DNA from: Clostridia bacterium
GTDB taxonomy: Bacteria > Bacillota > Clostridia > Oscillospirales > Acutalibacteraceae
Reading direction: 5' to 3'
DNA: 64,000 nt
Assembly (NCBI GenBank): GCA_017452785.1
Contig: JAFTLT010000019.1
Coordinates: 1-64,000, forward strand
The notes under the pieces were generated by a model. That model ran no database searches. It saw only the letters and a list, made by a program, of their open reading frames with translations, and was not told the origin of the DNA. This document shows positions 33,918 to 41,976 of this stretch, piece by piece. The translations under genes were made by a program, and so were the position numbers. Each line of letters opens with the position of its first letter. Within the stretch, counting starts at the first letter, position 1.

Positions 33918-35789
33918 TTATTTGAGTATATCGGAAAAGCCTTTGTTGCCAAAGAGCTTAAGCAGCAGATTGCTGAAGAATCCGAGAATGGCACTGAGAA
34001 TTTTAAGTAAGAAGTTTGTCTGGGCTTCTTTCTCTGCTTCTTCTTTTTCCTGATCAAGCTCAGCCTCGTCTTTACCGCTGTCAATGATTTTATCTACAGC
34101 AGCTTCAAATCTTTCTGCAGCAGCATTGAATTCCTCTGTAGGCATGCAGGTGCTGTCTATAGCTGCGCCGAGGACATCTCTTGCTGCTATGAACTCTGCC
34201 GCATCAGCTGCACTGAGACTTGAGGTGTCATAGTCTTTCCAGAGGTTATAGTGGGAAATGACAGTTCTTGATTTGCGTGCAAAGTTAAACTGAGGGAAGC
34301 CGGGGTCGGAATAAACACCCTTAAAGCTGTCGTCTGTGAGAATTCTTACTGCAAGGCGCATGATAACGTCATTGCTTGCTGTCTGTTCATGGTTCTGATC
34401 TTTGAAATAGAAGGTTGTTTCGCAAAGAATACCTGTTGAAGCATCAACTATTCTGTCTTTGTCAATGTGGTTGTGTGACGGGTCCGTGCAGTATGTGTTT
34501 GCCTGCTTATAATCTTCGGGCAAGGGGGTGTTGACATTAATGCTTGTTGCACCGAAGGATTCGGAATCCATATGAATAATGCCGTCAGCGTTAACGTCAT
34601 CCCATGAATCACAAATGCTGTAAAGAGGAACATTGTAATTTACGATGTCAAAGCATTCAATGCCTTTATCGATCATGTCAAGAATATTCTTTCTTGAGTT
34701 CACCTGAGCATCATAGTACCAATCGGTCTGTGCACGGATGTAAGTATCATCCTCGTCCATAAGGTACATTTCACGGCATTCTGGATAATGTGCTGAGGGG
34801 ATAAGAGCCCACAGGCAGGTTGAGCGTTCAAGATAGTCCTCAACTAAAATCTGAACGGCAGTGTCCAGAATATTGTCGAAATCTGCTTCAGGGAAAATTC
34901 TGAGAATAATATTGATAAGATAAGCAAGATATTCCTGACTGTCACCTAAAAGTGATGGGAACATATAGCCGTAAAGAGCATCCGGGTCATCTAAAAGACC
35001 GTAGTGATAAATGTCACCTATAACATTTGAGCCGTCTGCAGCAGGGATAACATAGCAGATTCTGTTGATATCGTCAGAAATGTCAAGACCCTTGTCTAGA
35101 TAAAGCTGCACAAGAGCGTTACAAATTGATCCGCCCTGGCTGATAGGTGCAAGGTTGACCTTAGCGTGACCTGTTTCTTTTTTAGCTATCTGAATAAGCT
35201 CGAAAAGCTCGTTGGCAATTTCCATAATATTGCCTGTTGAAAGATATGAGAAGAAGAAAAGGTGATCAAGACCTGCAGTTTCTGAGAATGCATGCAGAGG
35301 AATCTGATTTAAAGCATAGTTTCTTTCCTCAGCAGTGAGGTTTGCAAGGCTTGTTGTGTATCTGTCGGCACGGATGTTTTTGATGGGGTTACCTTTTTCA
35401 TCCATTGCAATATTGCCCAGAAGTGCTTCACCAAGCACACCCGCAATAGCCTCGGCACAGCGGTTTTCCTTGTCCTCCTGAGTTATGAGCAGGCTGCCCA
35501 GAGGAAGAAGTGCATCAGAAAGAGCGAGCTTGACAACGTCACTTGTTGCTTCCATAAAGAAGGGAGCTGCATAGGGCTGACCTTCGGAGTTGAGCATTTC
35601 GTTGCCGTTTTCGTCAAGATATCTCACCTTAGACTGGAAAAGACCGGGAATGATGATTGATGGACAGATTCCGCAATCACAGCTGTCTGAGTCTGCTGTG
35701 CTGAACTCTGCCGAAGCAGGGAGTACACTGCAGGAAAAAGCCATTATGAAAGCGAGTAAAACTGCAAGGGATTTTTTCAGTGTTTTCAT
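33918..35789 (-). CDS. Secreted alpha/beta-hydrolase, lipase-like
   Basis: A 623-residue exported protein (signal peptide 1-27). CDCGICPSIIIPGLFQSKVRY at 37-57 resembles the oxyanion segment of LCAT-like lipases. The likely nucleophile is Ser217 in NLAPISQGGS, a variant of GxSxG. It is paralogous to the 9238-10869 protein, which has Cys there. A Glu/Lys-rich coiled stretch (ELDQEKEEAEKEAQ) leads into the C-terminal hydrophobic helix ILSAILGFFSNLLLKLFG. AAAGGAG precedes the ATG. The substrate is unknown; the esterase fold itself is fairly secure. Confidence 0.72.
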   Translation of the reverse strand: MKTLKKSLAVLLAFIMAFSCSVLPASAEFSTADSDSCDCGICPSIIIPGLFQSKVRYLDENGNEMLNSEGQPYAAPFFMEATSDVVKLALSDALLPLGSLLITQEDKENRCAEAIAGVLGEALLGNIAMDEKGNPIKNIRADRYTTSLANLTAEERNYALNQIPLHAFSETAGLDHLFFFSYLSTGNIMEIANELFELIQIAKKETGHAKVNLAPISQGGSICNALVQLYLDKGLDISDDINRICYVIPAADGSNVIGDIYHYGLLDDPDALYGYMFPSLLGDSQEYLAYLINIILRIFPEADFDNILDTAVQILVEDYLERSTCLWALIPSAHYPECREMYLMDEDDTYIRAQTDWYYDAQVNSRKNILDMIDKGIECFDIVNYNVPLYSICDSWDDVNADGIIHMDSESFGATSINVNTPLPEDYKQANTYCTDPSHNHIDKDRIVDASTGILCETTFYFKDQNHEQTASNDVIMRLAVRILTDDSFKGVYSDPGFPQFNFARKSRTVISHYNLWKDYDTSSLSAADAAEFIAARDVLGAAIDSTCMPTEEFNAAAERFEAAVDKIIDSGKDEAELDQEKEEAEKEAQTNFLLKILSAILGFFSNLLLKLFGNKGFSDILK

Positions 35790-35957
35790 TGTGTTTTTCT
35801 CCTTTGAATGTTTTTATATATTTTAACACTTAAGTTAAATATTTACAATATAAAAGGAAATAAAAGTTTATTAAAGACGAAAAAGGTGCCGGCTGAAACC
35901 GTGTTGACATAAGTCTAAATAATTGATAAAATTAATAAAAAAGAAAAGGAGAAAATT

Positions 35958-37301
35958 ATGAAAAAGACAGTTCTTATTATTCTTGCTGTTATAGTGTGTG
36001 CAGGTGTTATTGCCGGGGCAGTGTTGCTGTTTGGCACAAGCAATTTCACAGGTGAGGACTATACTATTCCTGAACTCGATCTCAGTGTTATGCCTGAGGA
36101 GCTTGCCGGCAGCGAATATGAATATCTATATAGTCTTTCCGTGGTGGATAACTCAAAGGATTATATGGCTCATCCTGACAGCATCCTGCTCAAAGACGGC
36201 AATATCCTCACTGTGTACCCTGCCGGTCACGGTAAGGGAGCAGTGCTCAATAAGCTCAGCACTGACGGTGGTATCAGCTGGAGTGAAGCTGTTGAAAACA
36301 CTCCCGAAAGCTGGGTTAATTCGCAGGAAACCCCCACAGTTTACCGCCTTGAGTTTTCTGACGGCAGTGCTGATAAGCTTATTCTTATTTCGGCTAACCC
36401 CAAGTGGCCTTATTCTGATACGGTGGGCGGATTTGAATGCTCAATTTCTGAGGATGAGGGTAAGACATGGTCAGAGTTCAGACGCTTTTATGACCTTGAA
36501 AGTGAAAATCCCGTGGTGCCTATTGTGGCAATGTCAAGTCTGACAAGACTTAAGGAAAACGGCGAATTTACCGATAAGTGGATGGGCCTTTTCCATGATG
36601 CGGATTTCTATAATTATAAAACAATTCTCACCTTTGATGAAGATGGCAATATGCAGTGGAGTGTACCCGAAAAATACTTTGCCGAGCACAGAGAGATTGA
36701 GCAAAGCTCAAATATGTGTGAGGTTGAGGTTATACGCTCAGATATGGGGCAGGGTGATGAGCTTTGCCTGATAACGAGAAGCAACTCAAAGAAAATCAAC
36801 TCACTTATTTCTTTCTCTCAGGATGAGGGCAAAACATGGAGTGAGCCTGTAGAAGCACCTGCAGCCCTCAACGGTGAAAGGCACAAGGCTGAATACACCT
36901 CAGACGGCAGGCTGTTTATCACCTTCCGTTCAATTGAGAGAGGAAGCAAAGCGGCAGAGTACGCAAATAAAACAGATAAAGTCAAGGGCTGGATGAGTGA
37001 AGGCCTTGTTGCGTGGGTAGGCACATATGATGACCTTAAGCAGGGCACTGAGGGTGATTACAGAATTAAGCTGGCTCACATTTATTTTGACGATCAGACT
37101 GAGCCCGAATATTATGCGGGCTCAGACACGGGGTATTGTGGAAATGTTGTTTTAGAGGATGACACAATTGTTACCTGCGGTTACGGCAAATTCAGCCCCG
37201 ATGAAAAAGCTGAAGACGGCACACTCAGGACTTACATCTGTTCAAAGAGGATAAACCTCAGCGACACAGATGAACTGGTGGAAAGATATTTAAAAAAATA
37301 A
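35958..37301 (+). CDS. Membrane-anchored sialidase-like (BNR/Asp-box) protein
   Basis: A 447-residue protein with an N-terminal anchor or signal segment (3-25). Three Asp-boxes mark a six-bladed propeller: STDGGISWSEAV, SEDEGKTWSEFR and SQDEGKTWSEPV. Sialidase-superfamily propellers hydrolyse sialosides or other glycans, but Asp-boxes alone do not prove sialidase activity and the Arg triad is not certain. The promoter TTGACA (35904) and TAAAAT (35927) has spacer 17, and AAAGGAG is present. It is monocistronic with a terminator at 37315. Confidence 0.82.
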   Translation: MKKTVLIILAVIVCAGVIAGAVLLFGTSNFTGEDYTIPELDLSVMPEELAGSEYEYLYSLSVVDNSKDYMAHPDSILLKDGNILTVYPAGHGKGAVLNKLSTDGGISWSEAVENTPESWVNSQETPTVYRLEFSDGSADKLILISANPKWPYSDTVGGFECSISEDEGKTWSEFRRFYDLESENPVVPIVAMSSLTRLKENGEFTDKWMGLFHDADFYNYKTILTFDEDGNMQWSVPEKYFAEHREIEQSSNMCEVEVIRSDMGQGDELCLITRSNSKKINSLISFSQDEGKTWSEPVEAPAALNGERHKAEYTSDGRLFITFRSIERGSKAAEYANKTDKVKGWMSEGLVAWVGTYDDLKQGTEGDYRIKLAHIYFDDQTEPEYYAGSDTGYCGNVVLEDDTIVTCGYGKFSPDEKAEDGTLRTYICSKRINLSDTDELVERYLKK

Positions 37302-37314
37302 CAACTGAAAAAAC

Positions 37315-37346
37315 AAGAGTGAAGAACCTGAAAATTCTTCACTCTT
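37315..37346. terminator. Bidirectional terminator
   Basis: A perfect 12-bp stem, AAGAGTGAAGAA/TTCTTCACTCTT with an 8-nt loop, lies between convergent genes. Confidence 0.88.
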
Positions 37347-37351
37347 ATTCT

Positions 37352-39025
37352 TTAGAATTCACATCCTACTATGAGGGACCCTGAAACGGAAAGCTTGGCT
37401 TTGTCGCCTGCTTCAAGCAAAAGCATGTTTTCGTTTTCGGCAGCTCTTGCCTTATAGATATTGTCGTTTTCGTCTATGACATAAATATAGGTGTTGCCGT
37501 CAATATCGATATATTTTATTGAAGCTACAGTTACGGTTCTTTCTTTTATTTCTTCCTTTGGAGCAGTTTCGTTTATGCCCAGAACGGCCTTATATTTTGC
37601 AATGCATTCTTTTTGTGTTGCGGCTGTTGCAACAAGATTATACTGCTCAACATTAACTGCGGCATAGAGCTTTACAAGTCCGCCTGAGTCTTTGAGTACC
37701 ATAATATAAGTGGGTCTGCCATCAATATTTATCAGTGATGGGAATGATGCCTGATAGCCTTTTTCCTGCACTTCACCCTCTGCAGCTGCCATTGCGGATT
37801 TTTCATCTGCGCCTGCAACAGCATAGTAGCGGCTTTCGCCCGTTCGCTCGTTTGCAAGCAGGAAGCCTATGTTCGAGCTGTCACCGTTGACAGAGGTAAC
37901 TCCTGTGTAAATCCATATATCGCCGTCTTTGGAGATGTAGCCGTAATCGCTGATTGGCGTTTCGTCAAAGCTTTCTTCATCGTCTGAGGAGTAGGTAGTA
38001 ACCTGCTTGCAGTCCTTTTTGGCAAACAGACTGTTGAGATAGCCATTTTTGAGAGTACCGTACCAATTATACTGCTTGCATATAAGGTCCCCACTGAAAA
38101 CCACATCAATCCATCGGGGAATGTCTGACAGCTCATATTTCACCGTTTCACCTGTGACAGGGTCAAGAACTATGCAGCCCACAACGGTTTCGCCGCCGAA
38201 AAGAGCTACAGTGTGGTCAATTACGCAAGCCACATAATAAGGCTTGCCGTCTTCGTCAATTTCAAAGTGAAGGTTGCTGAGCATAAGCGTGGGGTACTCA
38301 AGACGAAGGTGCCTGAAAGCATCTTCGCTGAAATAAGCTGAGGGAACATATTTCATGCCTGATGTTTCATTAAAGGAAGCGGACATAGAAACAGGGTCTA
38401 CACTGACATAGCCTTTTACACCGCCTGATTTATTATTTGACCACTTAAAAAAGCCTGCATATTCAAGAGGTGAGACCTTTATGGGCTTGCCTTTATAGTC
38501 AATCTGTGTGTAATTATAAGAGACATCAAACTGGCTGACCACATCTGATAGGGTGCCTATTTCTCTGTCGCCCAGCATTTGTGCAGAGGCGGTGTCCATT
38601 AAAGCAATAGAGTCTGTGCCCACCGATTCTGATAAGTCGGCAGTGAAATCTGAGTCGGTCACTTTGAGAATTTCTGAGTGAGCAACCGCATTAAAGAAAG
38701 GACTGCTTATAAGAGCGATGAAAAGAAAAACAGCCGTAAAAGCAAGGGGTACGATATAAGGCTTAAGCGAGATATTAAATTTGGTCTGCTTTTTTGTTCT
38801 GCCCTTTGAGCCCTTTTTAATTGAAGTTGTAATATAGCCGAAATCTTTACAGCCTTTGGCAAGTCTTTCCACAATAACAAAGATAAATAAAGCGGTGTTT
38901 ATAAGAATCCACAGACCGGGATTTTTTGCGTTGAGAGCAGGGCACAGGGTATAAAAGCCCAGTGCGAGAAAAATCAGCGCAGAAATTGCACCTAATATGT
39001 AGGGGAAGGGTTTAATTTTTTTCAT
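37352..39025 (-). CDS. Large membrane protein with extracellular beta-rich domain
   Basis: A 557-residue protein with three N-terminal transmembrane segments (about 5-28, 35-55 and 85-107). A long extracytoplasmic part follows, including ALMDTASAQMLGDREIGTLS, LRLEYPTLMLSNLHFEID and WIYTGVTSVNGDSSNIGFLL. I recall similar proteins as widespread uncharacterised Clostridia proteins, but the function is unknown. ATG 39025 with GGAG is chosen over the in-frame ATG at 39058. It is not linked to obvious partner genes. Confidence 0.75.
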   Translation of the reverse strand: MKKIKPFPYILGAISALIFLALGFYTLCPALNAKNPGLWILINTALFIFVIVERLAKGCKDFGYITTSIKKGSKGRTKKQTKFNISLKPYIVPLAFTAVFLFIALISSPFFNAVAHSEILKVTDSDFTADLSESVGTDSIALMDTASAQMLGDREIGTLSDVVSQFDVSYNYTQIDYKGKPIKVSPLEYAGFFKWSNNKSGGVKGYVSVDPVSMSASFNETSGMKYVPSAYFSEDAFRHLRLEYPTLMLSNLHFEIDEDGKPYYVACVIDHTVALFGGETVVGCIVLDPVTGETVKYELSDIPRWIDVVFSGDLICKQYNWYGTLKNGYLNSLFAKKDCKQVTTYSSDDEESFDETPISDYGYISKDGDIWIYTGVTSVNGDSSNIGFLLANERTGESRYYAVAGADEKSAMAAAEGEVQEKGYQASFPSLINIDGRPTYIMVLKDSGGLVKLYAAVNVEQYNLVATAATQKECIAKYKAVLGINETAPKEEIKERTVTVASIKYIDIDGNTYIYVIDENDNIYKARAAENENMLLLEAGDKAKLSVSGSLIVGCEF

Positions 39026-39100
39026 AGTGTTCACTCCTTTGTGGGATAAGGATAGCATAAAAGTAAAAATAAATCAACTGAGTTCAAGGTGGGGAGAAAG

Positions 39101-39195
39101 TATCTATTATCTATTCTTTATTATTTATTATCTATTATTTTGTAAAGTCGCAGGGGAGAGAATAGATAATAGATAACAGATAATAAATAATAAAA
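39101..39195. repeat. AT-rich A-B-A'-B' inverted repeat
   Basis: Block A (TATCTATTATCTATTC, 39101-39116) and block B (TTTATTATTTATTATCT, 39117-39133) are followed by A' (39160-39175) and B' (about 39178-39194), their reverse complements in the same order. A-A' and B-B' pairing cannot be nested, so they form alternative hairpins or a pseudoknot. It lies between the tRNA terminator and the membrane-protein gene. Confidence 0.6.
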
Positions 39196-39197
39196 CC

Positions 39198-39234
39198 AAA
39201 AAGAAAAGCCACACTTTCGTGCGACTTTTCTTTT
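39198..39234 (-). terminator. Terminator of tRNA-Arg
   Basis: AAAAGAAAAG pairs with CTTTTCTTTT directly after the CCA end on the minus strand. Confidence 0.8.
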
Positions 39235-39309
39235 TGGCACCCCCTGCGGGAATCGAACCCACATCTAATCCTTAGGAGGGATTTATTCTATCCATTGAAC
39301 TAAGGAGGC
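39235..39309 (-). tRNA. tRNA-Arg (CCT anticodon)
   Basis: A full cloverleaf of 75 nt including an encoded CCA. The acceptor is GCCTCCT/AGGGGGT, the D-stem GTTC/GAAT, the anticodon stem AATCC/GGATT with loop CTCCTAA (anticodon at 39274-39276), and the T-arm GTGGG-TTCGATT-CCCGC. It reads AGG codons. A terminator follows at once. Confidence 0.96.
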
Positions 39310-39571
39310 GTATTCTGAAGTAATAAGCAAGAGGAAATAGTGAAGAAGTTTACAGGTGATTATTTTATCATTCTTTTTATTTAAAGTCAACCTCAGGTTG
39401 GCAAATTATACTTTTAGTGAAAAATCGCTATATTTTCTTCGGCAGAGTACAAAATAAAAGTGCCTAATCATTTGACAATCAGCTTAATTTGTATTATTAT
39501 ATAGTTTAGTCTAAATTTTTATTATAGATTATGGTTTTCAATTCATAATTCAACGAAGGGTAGTGTTATAT

Positions 39572-40387
39572 ATGAGTGAATGTTCAGGTAACTGTTCGTC
39601 ATGTGCTTCAGCTTCAGGCTGCAAGGATAAGGATCCGCATCTTAAGCAGAACGAATACAGTGACATTAAAAAGATTTATGCCGTTGTCAGCGGTAAGGGC
39701 GGTGTCGGTAAGTCCTCTGTGACTTCACTGCTTGCAACTGCTATGCAGCTTCGCGGCAAGCAGACAGCTATTCTTGACGCAGACGTTACGGGCCCATCAA
39801 TTCCCAAAATGTTCGGCATCAAGGGCAATGCAGAAACCAACAATGTTGTTATTTTCCCCAGAGAGTCCTCAGGCGGAGTAAGAATTATGTCAGTTAATCT
39901 GCTTCTTCCCAATCACGAGGATCCCGTTGTCTGGAGAGGTCCCGTTATCAGCGGCGTTATTCAGCAGTTTTTCACCGATGTTGCATGGGGCGACGTTGAC
40001 TATATGTTTGTTGATATGCCTCCGGGAACAGGTGATGTACCTCTGACAGTTTTCCAGAGCCTTAAGGTTGACGGCATTATTGTTGTCACCACACCTCAGG
40101 ACCTTGTTGGTCTTATTGTCAGCAAGGCTATGAAAATGGCTGAAATGATGAATATTCCTGTTGTTGGTCTTGTTGAAAATATGAGCTACTTCGAGTGCCC
40201 TGATTGCGGAAAGAAACACAGCATTTTCGGCGAAAGCAAAACTGAAGAGGTTGCTGCTAAGTTCGGTGTACCCGTGCTGGCTAAGCTGCCTATTGACACA
40301 AGAACTCCGGCACTTGCAGACAAGGGTGCAATAGAGCTTGCAGAAACCGATCCCTTGCAGAGTGTTATTGATAAGCTGCTGTCTTAA
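39572..40387 (+). CDS. mrp: Mrp/NBP35-family Fe-S cluster carrier ATPase
   Basis: A 271-residue P-loop ATPase of the Mrp/ApbC/NBP35 group, which holds and transfers [4Fe-4S] clusters. The N terminus has a Cys cluster (Cys4, 8, 11, 17). The deviant Walker A is SGKGGVGKSS (40-49), and the dimer-bridging CxxC is Cys209/Cys212 (FECPDCGKK). MPPGTGDVPLT is the Mrp signature. ATG 39572 with AAGGG is preferred over GTG 39563. The promoter is TTGACA (39472) and TATTAT (39495), spacer 17. 39310-39571 shows nothing else. Confidence 0.94.
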   Translation: MSECSGNCSSCASASGCKDKDPHLKQNEYSDIKKIYAVVSGKGGVGKSSVTSLLATAMQLRGKQTAILDADVTGPSIPKMFGIKGNAETNNVVIFPRESSGGVRIMSVNLLLPNHEDPVVWRGPVISGVIQQFFTDVAWGDVDYMFVDMPPGTGDVPLTVFQSLKVDGIIVVTTPQDLVGLIVSKAMKMAEMMNIPVVGLVENMSYFECPDCGKKHSIFGESKTEEVAAKFGVPVLAKLPIDTRTPALADKGAIELAETDPLQSVIDKLLS

Positions 40388-40404
40388 CAGTGCGTTTACA
40401 ATAA

Positions 40405-40464
40405 AAGTATATCGGTGCATAAAGAGTTTTACACAAGTTTTACATTGATATACTTGATTTTTTT
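40405..40464 (+). terminator. Terminator after mrp
   Basis: AAGTATATC pairs with GATATACTT across a 33-nt loop and is followed by T7. Confidence 0.65.
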
Positions 40465-40516
40465 GCTTGAGTTTAGTAGTCTAATAATTGAAGAATGAAA
40501 ATAAGGAGACTCCCCG

Positions 40517-41560
40517 ATGAAAAAAATACTCAGAAGAATATTTTTAAGCCTTCTTGTTGTGGTTGTGGTCTGTGTAGGTGTAGGTGTTTATTGGTTTACT
40601 CACGACCCTGAGGTGCCCACAAATTCCGACACATATCTCACAGATGCTCAGGGCTCGACATATCTTGCTGTTGTTGACGGTGACGGACACACCTATGCTG
40701 TTGTTACGGATGCAGACGGCAACCGCTATGCTGCAGAGTTTGACGGCAGTCAGGTCGGCAGCACAGTCGGTCAGATCAATGACGACATTTCTCTTGACGA
40801 GGTGCCGACAAACTTTACAGGTGAACACATGGATGTCACAGCAGGTAATAAATATGACGGTGATGTTGCAACAACTTTGCCTACTTTGCCTGAGGATACA
40901 ACAAAAGAAGATAAAACAACCACAAAAAAAGACGATAAAAACGATAACACAACAACCACGAAAAGGCCTGATAATAAACCCGGAAAACTGGAAGCTTACA
41001 GAATTGAAAAATATCAGAAGGTCTTTTCAAGCGGTACATATCTTATGGAAATCACAACAAATGACCCGGATTTAGGCGATATGCCTGTTACCATGGCAAT
41101 AAAAAACGGTAACATGTATGTGAAGATGACCATGAACCTTGAAAGCACAACCATGAACTGCAGTATGCTCTATCTCAGAAGCAAGGACACTATGTATCTG
41201 CTTTTCGATGACTGGAAGAAGTACAGCAAGATGCCCGAAAGCATGATGGGCGAGGATATGGATATGAGCGCTATGCTCAATGAAATGAATAAGAGTGATA
41301 TAGGTGAAATCACTGTTTCAGAGGTTGAGATCGGCGGTCAGAAGCTGATTATGGAAAGCTATAACAGCACTGTTGACGGCACAACAGTTAATTATTATTT
41401 CGACGGTGAAACACTTGTAAGAAGAGACGATATTTCACCAAGCGGTGTTGTTGACTCAACATATTTCACAAGAATAACAACAGATGTTCCCGATTCATAT
41501 TTTGAAATTCCCAAGGGCTACGGATATCTTAATCTCGGCTTCCTTGAGGCTATGATGTAA
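40517..41560 (+). CDS. Membrane-anchored protein with Thr/Lys linker
   Basis: A 347-residue protein I cannot assign. One N-terminal transmembrane helix (8-28) is followed by a small beta repeat region with duplicated TYLAVVDGDGHTYAVVTDADGN-like units (about 40-75). A low-complexity Thr/Lys/Asp linker spans about 120-155. The C-terminal domain (160-347) is Met-rich (MTMNLESTTMN, MMGEDMDMSAM) with a LolA/lipoprotein-like beta look. Met clusters can bind Cu(I), and csoR-copA follows, but a copper link is only suggestive. GGAG precedes the ATG. Confidence 0.72.
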   Translation: MKKILRRIFLSLLVVVVVCVGVGVYWFTHDPEVPTNSDTYLTDAQGSTYLAVVDGDGHTYAVVTDADGNRYAAEFDGSQVGSTVGQINDDISLDEVPTNFTGEHMDVTAGNKYDGDVATTLPTLPEDTTKEDKTTTKKDDKNDNTTTTKRPDNKPGKLEAYRIEKYQKVFSSGTYLMEITTNDPDLGDMPVTMAIKNGNMYVKMTMNLESTTMNCSMLYLRSKDTMYLLFDDWKKYSKMPESMMGEDMDMSAMLNEMNKSDIGEITVSEVEIGGQKLIMESYNSTVDGTTVNYYFDGETLVRRDDISPSGVVDSTYFTRITTDVPDSYFEIPKGYGYLNLGFLEAMM

Positions 41561-41622
41561 AATAAAATTTTTAAATTGCACTGATTTATTTCGGTGCAAT
41601 TTTTTTTGTATCCGATTTCCAC

Positions 41623-41651
41623 TTGACATATACCCCTATAGGGTATATTAT
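41623..41651 (+). promoter_or_regulatory. csoR-copA promoter with CsoR-type operator
   Basis: TTGACA (41623) and TATTAT (41646) are 17 bases apart. The spacer and the start of the -10 box are occupied by the palindrome TATACCCCTATAGGGTATA (41629-41647), the classic G/C-tract operator of CsoR repressors. Bound CsoR would occlude RNA polymerase, and Cu(I) would release it. Confidence 0.9.
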
Positions 41652-41669
41652 TTAAGAGAGGTGATAATT

Positions 41670-41966
41670 ATGGAATGTAAATATTGTCATGATAAGAAAG
41701 AGAGAAGTCAGGAAGAAATGAAAGCTCTCATAAACAGACTGAACCGTATAGAGGGACAGATAAGAGGCATAAAGGGTATGCTTGAAAAGGATGCTTACTG
41801 TGCCGATATTATAGTGCAGACTGCAGCCGTGTCTGCGGCACTGGGCAGCTTTAATAAGGAGCTTCTGGCTTCACATATAAAATCCTGCGTTGCTGAGGAT
41901 ATCAGGCAAGGCAATGACGAAACAGTGGATGAGCTTGTTTTGCTCATTCAAAAGCTTATGAAGTGA
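41670..41966 (+). CDS. csoR: CsoR copper-sensing repressor
   Basis: A 98-residue all-helical DUF156 protein. The Cu(I) ligands align as Cys44, His69 and Cys73, with exactly the Cys-x24-His-x3-Cys spacing of CsoR. The basic helix LINRLNRIEGQIRGIKGML is the DNA-contact core. An additional N-terminal CKYCH motif may bind metal. ATG 41670 with GAGGTG is preferred over GTG 41661. The operator lies directly upstream and copA follows 11 bases later. Confidence 0.95.
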   Translation: MECKYCHDKKERSQEEMKALINRLNRIEGQIRGIKGMLEKDAYCADIIVQTAAVSAALGSFNKELLASHIKSCVAEDIRQGNDETVDELVLLIQKLMK

Positions 41967-41976
41967 GGTGTAAGTA

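Noticed and set aside
39310-39571. Additional tRNA genes next to tRNA-Arg
   Set aside because: No second cloverleaf can be formed; only the mrp promoter is visible.
39890-40420. 176-codon open frame on the minus strand
   Set aside because: It mirrors the mrp gene, which has Walker A and CxxC motifs; the antisense composition is typical of a shadow frame.
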